From Kryptolebias marmoratus (taxonomy: Eukaryota > Chordata > Actinopteri > Cyprinodontiformes > Rivulidae), in assembly GCF_001649575.2 (NCBI RefSeq), contig NC_051448.1, positions 18,391,358-18,455,357 of the forward strand: a stretch of DNA of 64,000 nt, read 5' to 3'. Of this stretch, positions 52,376 through 63,972 are shown in pieces; the stretch's first letter is position 1, and each line of letters opens with the position of its first letter. The position numbers and the translations under genes are program-made. The notes under the pieces were generated by a model. It was given only the letters and a program-made list of their open reading frames with translations. It had not been told where the DNA came from and did not search any database.

Positions 52376-53139
52376 CCCTGTTATTTGTCATATATGAAAC
52401 ACCCACACCAGCAGCGGCTGCCCGCCGACCAGCAGCCCAGTGATCGTTCTCAACTCTGCTCTGCTCTGAAACACTGCTGCTTCTGAAGCGAAAGATTTTT
52501 TTTACTGGGTACTTGTTCCAAATTGGACATCCGGGTTCCTGGAGCAGCTCTTTTTTTTTACAGTTTTATCCTGTTTAGACATGTCGTAGCGCTGCTTCAT
52601 ATCCTCCTGACTATCAGGAAAAAAAGAAATTGTCCAATCACAATTTTTTTATAAAATTCCCCAATCTTTGTACAGTAATTAGCCCTACCCCTTCACATCT
52701 GGTATCACTGAAAAGCCTTAAATGTCCTTTGTAGACAGCAAATAGAATTAATTCAGTAGTATGCAGTGGATGAGAGACATTCTGGTTCACAAATGTCCTC
52801 CACAGGGGACAAATTTCAACCACTGGTGGTCAGCAGGATATGAAAAGTTTACAGATGGATAAGGAAACATTAATTTTCCAGGTTGAAATTTTTTCAAAGA
52901 CACCCCAAATCTCATCATTACAAAGGCGACGGCAAAGGAGATATCGTCTGGCAACCTGTTGCTGAGGAGATTGGCTGTTCTGGTGAGAAAAAAAAAAAAA
53001 ATTAGGCAAACTTTTTAAAGTTGATCTGCGTTACAGCGCGCTTTAGCTTGACGTGTTCTGTATGTTTTAGTGGCGCCACATCACGTCCTTCCAACGACTC
53101 GGCACGCCGCGGCGTTCCCGGTGTGTTTCCAGCCTAACG
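52376..53139. other. Sequence between Tc1-like fragments, nothing recognised
   Basis: No gene was recognised. It lies between two transposase fragments and may be decayed or inserted transposon sequence. Confidence 0.3.
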
Positions 53140-53568
53140 CCTCTCCTCGTGCAGAGAACACCGTCGCTGCAGTGAAGCATGGTGGTGGCAGCATCATGAT
53201 GTGGGGATGTTTTTCATCACAAGGGACTAGGAAATAATTCAGAGTTAACCCCTTAGTCCCTAAGTCTACTTTTGAGAAGTATGCTTGAAAATAACATGCC
53301 CCCGGTACAGGGACTGCTGGTGATGTAGGGGTTAATGGAGAGGTGAAAGAAAGGAAACCTGGGTCTGGAACAGGGGTTCACCTTCCAGCAGGACAATGAG
53401 CCAAAACACTCTGTTCAAGCAACTCTCCACTGGTTTATGGAGAACCAGTTAAATGTCCTGGAGTGGTCCAGTCAATCCAACTGAGAATTTCTAGCTTGCT
53501 GCAGGGAAGCTGGTCCTGTTCTGGCTTCAACTTCTGGGTTCCGGTCCAGTCCAGATTGATTATTTCTA

Positions 53569-54946
53569 AGGCTACCTTCACACAGCAGGCAGATGTGGCC
53601 CAAATCCGAATGTTTATGCTCCAATGTGACCCGTATTGGATTCTGTCTGAACGTCACAAATCAGATTTCTTTCTAATCCGACCAGTGGTGGACAGTAACA
53701 GAGTACATTTACTTAAGTATATTTTTTGAGTATCTTTACTTTACTTTACTTGAGTAAATCTTTTGGGGGAAACTTTTAACTTTCACTCCACTACATTTCA
53801 AAATCAAATATTGTACTTTTGACTCCACTACATATCTAGGAAGCTAGTCGTTACTTCATGGTAACAGATTCAACCTTAAACCTCTGTTCCACAGTGAAAG
53901 TGTGAGGAGAATCAAGACTCTCTGTTTTGGTGTGTTTTTAGATAAAAAAAATAATAATCAAAATAGCTGTCCTTATTTTTTTGTGGCATTTTTATGGTGA
54001 AGTTCTTAACAGGGGGTGTAGAATTTGTAGCAGAGTGGTTCTACGTGTCAATACATATATACTGATATTAGAAAACTGAATTTGTACTTTTGAATACTTA
54101 AGTACTTTTAAATGCATGTGCTATTGAACACTTAAGTATTTTCAAAAATGAGTAATTCAGTACTTTAACTTGAGTAGAGTTTTGCCCGAGCAACTTTTAC
54201 ATGTTGTTGAGTAAGAGTTGACCACGAGTATCAATACTTTTACTCAAGTACTATAGTTGAGTACTTCGTCCACCACTGAATCCGACCCAGGTCGCCTTCA
54301 TATGCGGCGCTGAATCAAATGCACATGTGACGTTTTTCAAAGCGACCTCAGTCTGAACGCTCAGGTCACATTCCAGCAGTTTTACTTCATTAAATCAGCA
54401 GAATGCAGATCGATCCAAATATTGATATTATCAACACAGTCACGCAGTTTAAAGCTCGGAACTCCATGTTTCCAGCTACAGAATAGATGTCCGGTTGCTT
54501 CATTTATTTTTTACTTTTTAGATTTGTCTTGTCCTGGATGGTTGAGAATCTACACGTTGATGTTGGATCCTATCCACACTGGCCTGACTGGATCGATGCT
54601 TGAGTTTGTTTCTACTTTCACTACGTCGCTCCCATTCCAGAAACGCCAATCTGCAGCAAGATCAAACGTAAACACTGCCTGAAACAAGTGCGTTGGATGT
54701 GAAGCTGGCTCTGATTGCAGGCATGCTAACATGCGTAGCATCCATATTTACACAGCAAACCACATGCAACGTCGTGCCTTCTTCTGCGCTCGCTTCGGGG
54801 CCGTATGTTCGCACCGAAGTCTGATGACGGCTGCAATTAAATTACAAAGTGAACAACCATGATGCACAAAAATAAATAAATAACAAAACTGAATCTGAGC
54901 AACAAATCAGAACTGAGCGTAAAGACCTGCAGCGTGAACGGAGCCT
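53569..54946. mobile_element. TIR MITE nested in Tc1-like sequence
   Basis: The left end AGGCTACCTTCACACAGCAGG and the reverse complement of the right end, AGGCTCCGTTCACGCTGCAGG (ending 54946), match at 17 of 21 positions. Interior words 'gtctgaacgtcacaaatcag' recur in inverted form near the right end. No clear target-site duplication was seen. It is itself interrupted at 53683. Confidence 0.6.
53675..54286. mobile_element. hAT-like MITE with perfect 8-bp TSD
   Basis: The element at 53683-54278 (596 bp) starts CAGTGGTGGACAGTAAC and its right end reverse-complements to CAGTGGTGGACGAAGTAC. Exact AATCCGAC duplications flank it (53675-53682 and 54279-54286). The interior is AT-rich with 'actttacttgagta' words. 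No transposase. It is a younger insertion within the 53569-54946 element. Confidence 0.85.
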
Positions 54947-55095
54947 GCGAGCCATGTTTCTTGTTTGCTTCAGAGTGCTAGTTATGGAAATTAAAAGATG
55001 CCACCCCTCCTTCCAAATTCCTTTGAAATTTCAGGCTGTGAGGTGACAAGTCAAAGAGAACGCTTCAGTGAATGTCGATACTTTTGCAACCCACT

Positions 55096-55628
55096 GCACG
55101 CAGCTTTGCACAGGAGCGCGTGCTTATCGTGCCTCGGCTTGTAACGGCCGTGTCCATATTCCGGTACGTTCCCTCTTGTCGATGCCCCCCCCCTCCCCCG
55201 GGTGCTCTGAGCTCTGCTGCCGACGTGAATCACCCTTCTCGATGGCGCGTTGCTCGCGGAGGGTTTATCGGTTCTGCGTAGCGCCACGAGCACCGCACCG
55301 CACCGCGCCGCTCAGTTACGGCCTGAGATACGCCTACTGTAGATGACTTTCTCTGTGGAAGGAGCAAAAATCAAGCGTGACATTGTCCTCGTGGCTGTTT
55401 TGACAGGCTGGACGGGGACGGATCGTTGAGTAGAGTCTTTGCTGTCTCTGATACATTCATTCAACACAACAGGCCCAGCTCAGTGTGGAGTCATCAACGG
55501 TCTCGGATTAAACGTTTTTAATCCAACCTGCACCCTTATTCTTGGAGGTGAATTTAAAGAAATGTTCTGTCATTCTGCTTTGACCCTCTTATTCCCTCCA
55601 CTGATAAAAGCACCATTAGTCAGACAGA
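55096..55628. other. Intergenic, GC-rich in part
   Basis: No gene was recognised. CpG-rich patch at 55120-55320. Confidence 0.35.
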
Positions 55629-55705
55629 ATGAATCAGGGACTTTTATTCGAATGCCTCGGCCTTCGCCGCGCGGTCGTCGGGCTCTGCCTGCTCTTCGGC
55701 TCGAG
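55629..55705 (+). CDS. Candidate orphan first exon with signal-peptide-like sequence
   Basis: ATG at 55629 opens a 77-base frame, MNQGLLFECLGLRRAVVGLC followed by LLFGS, ending at AG|GTAGGT, a plausible donor site (phase 2). The run AVVGLCLLFG is hydrophobic after two arginines, like a signal peptide or signal anchor. The segment is a small CpG-rich patch. No downstream exon was found in the remaining 8 kb and the protein is not recognised. It could be chance. Confidence 0.2.
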
Positions 55706-56426
55706 GTAGGTCGCTCTCCGAGTGTCACATCGTGTGTCATGAACCTGAACTCCCGCCGCCCACCGGATAGACAGAAAACAAGAGCGCCGCGTGTGTGTGT
55801 GTGGGGGGACGATTCTGCCTTATCCACACAAAAAAAAAAGGAATTAAGGAGCCACGGCCTACTCCGGCACCGGAAGGAGCCAAACTGCTCGGCTCATGAA
55901 CGCAATAGGCTTAATTCTGCAGGACTGCAGCCCCGTTTCAGGGTTTAAGGAGGCCGTTAAGCTTCACAGCCCATAATACACTTTACATTATTAACCATGA
56001 CCAGTTTCACATTCGCGCATAATTAGATTCTCTTTTTTTCTGGAAACACCGTGTTTGTGATTATGATAAGGAGCTGACAAAAGCAGGCCTCTCAGCTTTT
56101 TTAATTAGCCTAAAATAACAAATGCTGGATGAGTTTTTAAAAAAAAAAATTTTATGAATGTGGCCGATGCTTTAAAAAAACTGAATTATGGAAAAAGGTG
56201 CAGTCATGGGAATGAGAAAGTCCACCCTCCTTCGGTTCGAGGCTTTTATGTAATAGGACACAATTAAAATGATCTGTGTTTCTTTTTTTTTTTTTAATAA
56301 ATTATTCAAATCTAACTCTCTAGTGTAACAACCACACACAGCAGCTTCTGCTGTGCCATTATTTAATAAACAAAAACAAAGCAAAAGCAGAAAATACGTG
56401 CGAAAAACTAAGTCCGCCCCATGATT
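55706..56426. other. Intergenic, nothing recognised
   Basis: No gene or repeat was recognised. Confidence 0.4.
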
Positions 56427-56775
56427 CAGCAGTTTGCAGAACCTCCTTTAGCAGCAAGAACTCTTTATGAGCCTCTTACATGGTTGTGGAGCAATCTTGG
56501 CCCACCCTTCTTTATAACGTTGCTTCAGGTCATTGAGGTTTGCACACAGGTGTTTCTGCTCAGCTTTCTTAAGGTCCCACCACAGTATTTCAGTCACGTT
56601 GAGGTCTGCACTTTGACCGGACCGTTGGAGGACCATGATTCTCTTTGTTTTCAGCTGTTCCGTTGTAGACCTGCTGCTGGGTTTGGGATCATCGTCCCGT
56701 TGGATCATGACCCAGTCTTACTCCCCGTCCGGAGGTGGCCAGGACGTAACATGAAGGTGATCCATCTTCTGCACA
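56427..56775 (-). pseudogene. Tc1-like transposase C-terminal part
   Basis: The minus-strand frame 56708-56448 reads RDDDPKPSSRSTTEQLKTKR, then VLQRSGQSADLNVTEILWWD and LKQRYKEGWAKIAPQPCKRL. This is the 'QDNDPKHTS…SPDLNPIE.LW' catalytic region, with glutamate 'TEILWWD' in place. Key residues such as the QDND glutamine are changed. Upstream parts of the same element lie at 57700-57797 and 58313-58800. Confidence 0.75.
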
Positions 56776-57699
56776 ACTCAAGCAGAAGATGGATCACAGA
56801 GACAAAATAATGATTTTGACAAAAGTGGGATTTGTTCACAGGTTCTTGTTTAGTTTAATTTAATCTACAACATGGAGTTTTAGCAACGCCAGGGTGAGCC
56901 AAGGCCAAACAAACAAACAACATGCAAATCAACACATTACTTAGTTTACCTACCTATCTACAAAAATAAGATTTATGGCATTTTATTCTAACTTGTTTTG
57001 TCCAAAAAATGCCTAAGAAAATTTATGCTTTATAATAAAAATAGTACATTTAACTTTGTTGTTTGCTAAATTTATTCATGCGTTTATTAATATTACTGTT
57101 TATATTTGCATCACAAGTTATAAAAACATTTTATTAAGTGTGTTTGTGGTTTTTACAGTAAAGAAACTAGAATTGTTCTACTCAGATTGTATGTTTTTTT
57201 TGTGTGATTTTAGGTCTGTTGTGTTAAGACGGTAGGTCAAAAGTAAAAAAAAACAAACTTAAAATTCACACTTGGGAGGTTGTGCTGAAATGAGCAACTC
57301 CAAACATGGCAGGTAGAACCATTTTTAGGGTGAAATATGAATGAAAATCAAAAATTCACTCAAGACCCCAGACGGTTAAACAAAGGACAACTGGTTACCT
57401 TCATGGACTGAGAAAAACGGAAGAAAAGGATCCTAAAAGAAATGGCAGTTCATCCCTATAAACTCCTCCCAGAACTACTGACAAAGTAACCAGCTGGCTG
57501 ACGTGGCACAGCGGGTCGGGTGTGGCTGGTTGGGATGGAACGTCATCACTTCTGCAGCTCATCTTTATGCAGCACCGTCTCATCAGGCAGCTAATCCCCG
57601 ATCAGCTCATCTGTGGGTTTTGGACCAGTGGGACACCTGGATACTGATATTAGATGCTCGCAAACACAAAACGGCAGTCGTAACACCCAGTTTGATCCA
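56776..57699. other. Sequence separating two parts of a Tc1-like element
   Basis: AT-rich at first, with no recognised repeat. It interrupts the minus-strand Tc1-like element between its C-terminal and central parts, so it is likely an insertion or a rearrangement. Confidence 0.35.
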
Positions 57700-58800
57700 A
57701 GCTTCAGCTGTTGGACAGATGTCCTCACATTGGACTTTAGCATCTTTGGTTCTGCAGAGGAGTTTGCAGAGGACTCAATGACTGCAGGGTGCCCAGGTCC
57801 AAAAAGAGCCTTAAGGCTCCGTTATACTCTGTAAGAAGTCAAGAAGTCGGTTCGCGGTTCTCTTACCCTGACCAGATATGTTTATTAAACTGAATGAGAC
57901 AGTACACGCCATTTGGCGTTTCCAAATCTGACGTCCCTACGCCGCCAGGCCTAGGAATACTTCCTCCCGGCCACCGCAGCATCGAAGAGTTGCCTGTGTC
58001 TACTTGGTCTTTTTAAGTTCGTAGGTTTATAAGTTTTGCTGGAACAGCTGTATTTTCTAACAGCCTCCAGCTGCTTCTCGGAGAAGCAGTAGAAGCAAAA
58101 TGACTCCATTAAAGCTCACCGGCTTTTCCACATTAATAACTTCTGACCAGTCACACAATACTTGGTCCACACCCCTGTGAGAAACAGTTCATCCCGGGCC
58201 TTGTGTCGTGAAGTGGTGGACGAAGCTGCTACGAGAACAAAAATGGTATAATTTTCGTCATGGGACCACGTGAATGAGAGCCGACTTCATGACTCTCATG
58301 GAGGATGCCAAGGCCTGAAATCATCACCCCACCCCCACCCTGTTTAATGATTGGTGTGAGGCTTTGTGCTGATATGCTGTGGTTGGTTTTCGTCGAGAGC
58401 GATGCCGTGCATCATGGGTAAACATCCCTACTTTGGTCTCATCTTGTTCCAGAGGTCTTCAGATGCAAACTTTGCAAAAAGTCCTGCTGCCATGTTCTGT
58501 TCAGAGAGGCTTTCTCCTGCAACCCTTCCAAACAAGCCGTACTTGTTCAGTTGTTTTCTTATTGTCCTGTCATGAACTTTGACCTCTGGTCCACCAACTG
58601 AGGCCTGTAGAGTCTCAGATGAAGCCGTTCGGGTTATTGACATTTCCTTGAACATTGCACGGTCTGACCTTGGGTTGAGTTTGTTGGATTGCCGCTCCGC
58701 TCCTAAACGTTTCCCTCTTGGGAATAATCTGTCTCACTGCAGAATGACGGGCTACCAATCGTTTGTGTTTTGTCCTCATATGTAGAACCCTAGAACTGAC
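57700..58800 (-). pseudogene. Tc1-like transposase N-terminal/central part, split by a MITE
   Basis: 57700-57797 and 58313-58800 are colinear pieces of the same transposase family on the minus strand. The minus-strand frame 58655-58428 reads NITRTASSETLQASVGGPEV-like, then HDRTIRKQLNKYGLFGRVAG and a K(M)RPK end, which is the DNA-binding/linker region. The pieces are separated by a MITE at 57805-58312. Stops and gaps show it is inactive. Confidence 0.7.
57805..58312 (-). mobile_element. TIR MITE, copy 2, nested in Tc1-like element
   Basis: It is the reverse-orientation homologue of 1195-1684. One end reads TTAAGGCTCCGTTATACTC; the other end reverse-complements to CTTGGCATCCTCCATGAGAG. Shared interior words include 'gagaagcag', 'cctccagctg' and 'gtgagaaacagtt'. 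It interrupts otherwise colinear Tc1-like sequence, with a possible short GCCT duplication at the junctions. Confidence 0.6.
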
Positions 58801-59740
58801 AGAAGGTGCTCTGTCTTTTCCCCACGACTGTGGAATAAAATGGGTTAGAAAAGTCCTAGAAAAAAAAAGCCATTCTTACCACTTGACCCCCCCACTTGGT
58901 AGGATTCACAAACTTACGCAAAACTTTTGATTCACTTTTCCTTTCTTTTCAGTTTGCTTCTTAATCGATGAGTGATAGTTTACTTCATCTTATTTCCAAT
59001 CCGGTTTAGTGCAGGATAATTTTTTTTTTTTTTTTTTTATCTGTTCGTTCTGAACTCAACACAGTGGCTCTAACCTGGGGAGTCTCGGCTGTAATCGGAT
59101 CAAATGGACCGAACTGGACTGGACGCAAGTGGATTTGAATTGGACCAGTTTGCTTTTCTGCACAGTGCCCTAAGATGGCCTTTGACCCGACCTGGCACAC
59201 TCAAATAAATAAAGTGAACTGCTTCGAGTCTGTTTCTTGAAATGGAGTTGCCGTCACATGGCAAGAGGCAAAAAGCGAGGGAACAAAAACTGAACACGCT
59301 TCTGCATTTCAAGGTAAAAACTATCTTAATAAAAGCGTAAATTTCTGCCTCTCGGAATGAAAAGCAAAGCCTTTTTTGGTGAGCAGCTGATCTGTTAGCC
59401 TGGGGCTCCTGTTGGAGAAACGAGTCGGTAACTGTTTCTCATGCAGCGTCTATGTGGATGCTTCAACGTTGTGTGTTTTAAATGGACTGCTCGCGGCTAC
59501 CTTCGATCCGAACCGGCCGGTGCGCCGCAGGTGCCCGCCTCACCTCATCAAAGGGCTAACCAGACTGTGTGAGCATTATACGTTCCACTGACAGAATCAG
59601 TACATCATAAAGGAGAGGAGGGGAAAAAAAAAGTTTTTCAGCTCTAGAACTTCTCCCAAATTAGCTTGTAGGGTTTTGTTTTTTTTAGTATTAGTCATGA
59701 TAAAGTATGCTATTAAAGTTTGTTAAAACAGTTATAATTA
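58801..59740. other. Intergenic, nothing recognised
   Basis: No gene was recognised. T-run at 59020-59040. Confidence 0.4.
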
Positions 59741-60410
59741 ATTCAACTCAACTCAGTTTGCTTATATAGCGCCAAGTCGTCTGAGAGCGCTGTACAGAAA
59801 CCTTCACATGCTTTATAGAAGCCAGTTAGTAAAAGTTCTCCTTCATCTCAGTCCCCCATCCTGAGCAGCATGTTGGTGACAGTGGGAAGGAATGGCTTCC
59901 TTTTAACAGCAAGAAGAACCAGGACCAGGATGGGCAGCCATCTGCTTTGATCGGCTGGGGTTTGAGAGGACAGGAAAGAGACACAAACAAACATAGAATG
60001 ACTGATCCAGGTGGAGTTTCTATTGGAAGTAACATGGCAATAATAGCTAAAATCACAAATACAAACATGGAGAACAGAGCAAGTAAGGACAGCAGCCGAG
60101 TGAAGAATTGTGGTCAGTTTATCCTCCAGCAGTCTAAGCCTAAAGCAGCATAACTAAAGGAGAGTTCAGGAAACCCAAGCCAACCCTAACTATAGGATTG
60201 ATCAAAAAGAAAAGAATCCGAGTCTTAAAGCAGACAGGGTGTCAGCCTCATAAACAGAAACTGGAAGTTGGTTCCACCAGAGAGGAGCTGAGCACTGAAA
60301 GCTCTGCCTCCTGTTCTGCTTTTAGAAACTCTAAGAACCACAAGTAAACCTGCAGTCTGAGAGCGAAGTGCTCTGTTGGGAAAATATGGAGCAATAAGAT
60401 GTTTAATATA
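59741..60410 (-). pseudogene. L2-clade LINE 3' end
   Basis: The minus strand gives the same 3' region as 12450-13690: 'cggactgc'-flanked RALRSQTAGLLVVLRV-type residues near 60350, the 'ggaaccaacttccagtttc' region, and the tail 'ggcgctatataagcaaactg' at 59757-59776. Only the C-terminus and the 3' UTR remain. Confidence 0.7.
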
Positions 60411-60984
60411 AGATGGAATTTATTAGTTTTACTTGTTGCTCCCCCTTCCCCCCCATCCAGCAAGTTCTGCCAGTAAGTGTGAACAAACAGGACGACTGAA
60501 AGAGCTCTTGTTCTCACTGTGAAGTCGTTAGCCGACGCGCAGCCATTAGACTTGTTTTTTCTTCCTTTCAGTTTGTGCTCATAGGTTTTAGATGTTTGTG
60601 TCTGATGAGTCGAGGCAATGAAGAAGAATCATTCCGCTTTAACAAGCAGCGGCTAGGGTTATGAATCAAAATAGCCAAAAAGACGAAGAGGAAGAGCGAA
60701 TATGAGATGGAGAAGGCGGTAAAGCTGAACTGTTGTAGATAGCTCTTTGAATGACCTCAGTTTGTAGAAATAGTTTAATTCCAACCAGACTGACAAGTTA
60801 TCAGCTAGTTTAAAGAGGCCTAAAGAGGATTGCTGTCGTGTTAAAACAACTCCAATCTCCAAAAATATGCATTTTTATGTTTTATGGTCATTTGAAAGCA
60901 GTAATAGCAGCAGCTGCAGCTAGCTGTAACACTTCCAGTGCAACTTGGGGAATATCAACGCAGGAATATCATCATATTTCTGCC
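60411..60984. other. Intergenic, nothing recognised
   Basis: No gene was recognised. Confidence 0.4.
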
Positions 60985-61165
60985 AGACTAAGATGCTAAT
61001 GCAAACTCTAGCAAAGTGTAAAGGTTTATAAGATGAAACCTTTGAGATCATCAGTGTTTTAAGACAGCAGCATTCTTTGGTGTTGGACCTGAGCCTTTAG
61101 CTCGTCAGTCCTGTTAGAAATAAACTTCATTTCTCGCTCAAAAAGCTATCAACAAAAGGTGAGTT
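60985..61165 (+). repeat. Unclassified dispersed family
   Basis: Contains 'gttttaagacagcagcat', 'gcctttagctcgtcagtcc' and 'atcaacaaaaggtgag', as in 33285-33420 and 16240-16540. Confidence 0.45.
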
Positions 61166-61479
61166 ATTGATTGATTATAACCCTACTACAGAGCCATGCT
61201 TAAAAAGGTCTGAACTATACCTCTCATATGCCTGTGGCTTCTAACAAATGAAGATCAAATGGTTAGCACACCGGTACAGAAGCAATATGTTAGCTTTGAG
61301 TAACTGCTTTATAATGAACTTTTAACACGCTTGTGACAAGACGTCCAGTGGTATAATATATTGTGAACTGGAAACTGGAAATGTTGGTTTGATTTATTCA
61401 TTTTGCCAAGATTTTAACGGCGAATCTACCTTGAGGGAGTGGATGTAGCCTGCCACATTGCATACCAAAGCTTTATACG

Positions 61480-61720
61480 ACAACCTGATGCGATCTGTTA
61501 GTGCTTGGTGTGCGTGTTTCGGGGATGAGTCTTAGCTAATAGCAATCCAAAAGCAATCCAAATTTTAGCTCGGTATCTGAATAAATCACCCACTTAAAGG
61601 CGTTTCTGTGTTTGATAAGGTCAGTTAGCTGTGGTGACCTTCTTGTGCAAATCTAGATCTACGTCCAAAAACTACTACTGCTGCTAACAGACATGTGAAC
61701 ACACACGGGATATTACATGA
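61480..61720 (-). repeat. ~300-bp family, degenerate unit
   Basis: Contains 'gatgcgatctgttagtgctt', 'cggggatgagtcttagct', 'attttagctcggtatctg' and 'gtcagttagctgtggtgacc'. Confidence 0.55.
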
Positions 61721-62887
61721 TTGCCGCTATTAATCAGCATTGTGGATCCCCCGATCGACGGTTGTTTCCGAGCAGTTCGCAATCAGACATTCAAGTCATA
61801 CTCAGACTCCTACAGCGTCATAAAGGAAGTAAAAATTCAGCGGGAGGACGTCAAATCATATTAAATACTGTTCGACTGTGCTAATTGTAAGGCTTTCATT
61901 GCTTACGCCGCTTTTGCTTGGATTTCGTAACAAAAGCAGAATGAGAAAAAAAAAATCAAAACGAGTGTCAGGAATTTTTTATTTAAATTTTTTTTAAATG
62001 CCTTTTTGCAGGTTTTCTCTTTTTTTTTTGCACACGAGCTGCAGCAGACGCATTAGACTTGCTAATGGAGCCGTGATGCAGAAATACAAACAGACTGCCA
62101 CGATGCCTGACTGAGGTGGAAGACCATGTGCAGCAAAAAAAAATAATTTTTTTTAAAAAGGATGGGTTTATAATCGTTTAGAACCGGCTTGTTTCAGGGA
62201 GGAAAAACAAGCCGCTCTTGTCCGGTGGCTATCCGCGGCGCCGCCTCCATTTATCACCCTCCTTCCGAATGAAACTGTCTGCCGCCAGAAATTCATTTGC
62301 CCCTTGTTTGCATTCTGAGCGCAGACATCAAAACATCCAGTTAACTCAAGGCCTTTGTGTTTGCGCGGCCGTATTAATGCAGCTCATTACACCTGAATCA
62401 ACAGGGCAAAGGGCCAAAGAAATAATCCTATTCTCTCCAAGTGGGCTGAAAGTTGTACCTGCAAGTTGCAAAAAAAAAGAAAAAAAAGAAAAAAGAACTG
62501 TGTCTACCTGCAGTGGACTGAATGACGTTCGAGCACCCTGAGAGCAACCTTGGATCCTTTTCATCCCTGGGCTGAATGAGTTATCCACCATGTTCCCCAG
62601 ACAGGTACGTACTGATGGATGTGAAAAGGTGTAAATCTAGAAAAGAAAAACACAGAATACTGACTGGAATTATTTTTTAATAAATACCAGCTTGCTCTGT
62701 GGCGCTGCTGTTGTGCTCTCATCATTGTTTTCTTTTTTAAAATTAAGTAAGGTGTATCGGCTCCTCTCTTCTTCGCACAAACAACTTGGCAATTGTTTTA
62801 TTGTTTCACGCTTGATGTCCTTCCTTTTTTATTTATTTTTTTGTCCTGTTATGACACTTCAGACATACCATACAGAGAAGACGGCTG
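61721..62887. other. Intergenic, nothing recognised
   Basis: No gene or repeat was recognised. Several A/T homopolymers are present. Confidence 0.4.
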
Positions 62888-63517
62888 TGTAGGGATCTGG
62901 AGTTTTAGCCCCGCCTTGGGGCGGCTCCTCCAGCTTTTCCCTTCACAGGTGATCCAGATCCAGTTAATGAAGACTGCCAGTACTTAAGCCTCCAGCTGAG
63001 ACCAGACCTTCGCTGGAGCATCAAACCTACTGGGTTAGATTCTCAGCCACAGTCTCTAACCTAAATTGGTTATTTTGTTGACTACGTTCTCTATGTACCT
63101 TGACTTCAGGTTCTTCGCCACGCTACGGGACTACGGATACTTACCTTGGACCTCTGGATACTCACCTGGACAGGATTACTGGCTTGTTAACCTCTGGATC
63201 ACCTAACGCCTCTGACATCTCCTCCACGCTACTGGACACCTCCTGGACCTGTAAGAACAACGAGACATTCACTAAGCCACCTAGCAGCGCTCGGCTGATA
63301 TTAGGATTTGTACCCGAGACTCACCCTGTCCCTTTTGCTTCACAGATCATTCCACGATTCCTCACACTGTATATATAACCGGACACTTGTAAATAAACTA
63401 CACTTACCTTCAGCTGATGTCTCTGTGTCTGGTTTTGGTCTCGTTCATGGACAAGTTACCTTGCGTTCCTGTCAGGCTGTCTACGTGTGCCAGAAAAAGA
63501 TTAGCTCTACAAAAAGG
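62888..63517 (+). repeat. Possible solo LTR
   Basis: A 630-base segment with a TATA-like TATATATAA (63370-63378), AATAAA (63392-63397) about 20 bases later, and T/G-rich downstream sequence, an arrangement seen in retrotransposon LTRs. It could begin TGTG and end ACA, but no target-site duplication and no second LTR were seen. Confidence 0.25.
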
Positions 63518-63784
63518 ATATCTCAAAATGAGAATCCTAATTGCATGATTTACTTTATTGAATCAAGACTGAATCTAGTATCACAGTAGGCAGGCCACAT
63601 TGTTGTAATAGCAACCTGTTTGTATGACCTTCAACCATCAGGACTAGGGGGAAGCATATGTGTAACAGAAAGACAGACTGTATATCTATATATATAAAGA
63701 AATACATTAAAACGTGTGTTCATGTGCCTGTATGCCACCTGGGTGCCCATCCTGCCACAACCTGGGCTCGAACCTGGAACCTCA

Positions 63785-63972
63785 GGATTACTATCCTGCA
63801 TGTTTTACTTGTTTCTCTGCTCCAACACACCTGGTTTCAATCAATGGGTGATTAACTGGCTTCTGCAGAACATTAAGAGGTAATTTAACCAATGAATCAG
63901 GTGTGTTGGAGCAGGGCAACAAGGAAAACATGCAGGATGGTGGCCCTCGAGGACCAGGATTGGACACCCCTG
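63785..63972. mobile_element. Palindromic hAT-like MITE, copy C
   Basis: The arms 'cctgcatgttttacttg', 'ctgctccaacacacctg' and the mirror 'caggtgtgttggagcag', 'aaaacatgcagg' pair along the element. The right end 'aggattggacacccctg' is intact and the left outermost bases are lost. The left side abuts a SINE-like B box (GGTTCGAGCCC on the minus strand, 63764-63774). Confidence 0.7.

Larger units (their letters stand above)
53140..55095 (+). mobile_element. Tc1-like element 3' half with nested insertions
   Basis: 53165-53225 encodes [17 protein letters not shown], and 53375-53470 has a 'FQQDNEPKH'-type region with a frameshift ('ttccagcaggacaatgagcc'). The far end at 55060-55095 ('gatacttttgcaaccc') looks like a Tc1 terminal repeat. 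The region between is interrupted by a TIR element (53569-54946), which itself holds a hAT element (53683-54278). Confidence 0.55.
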
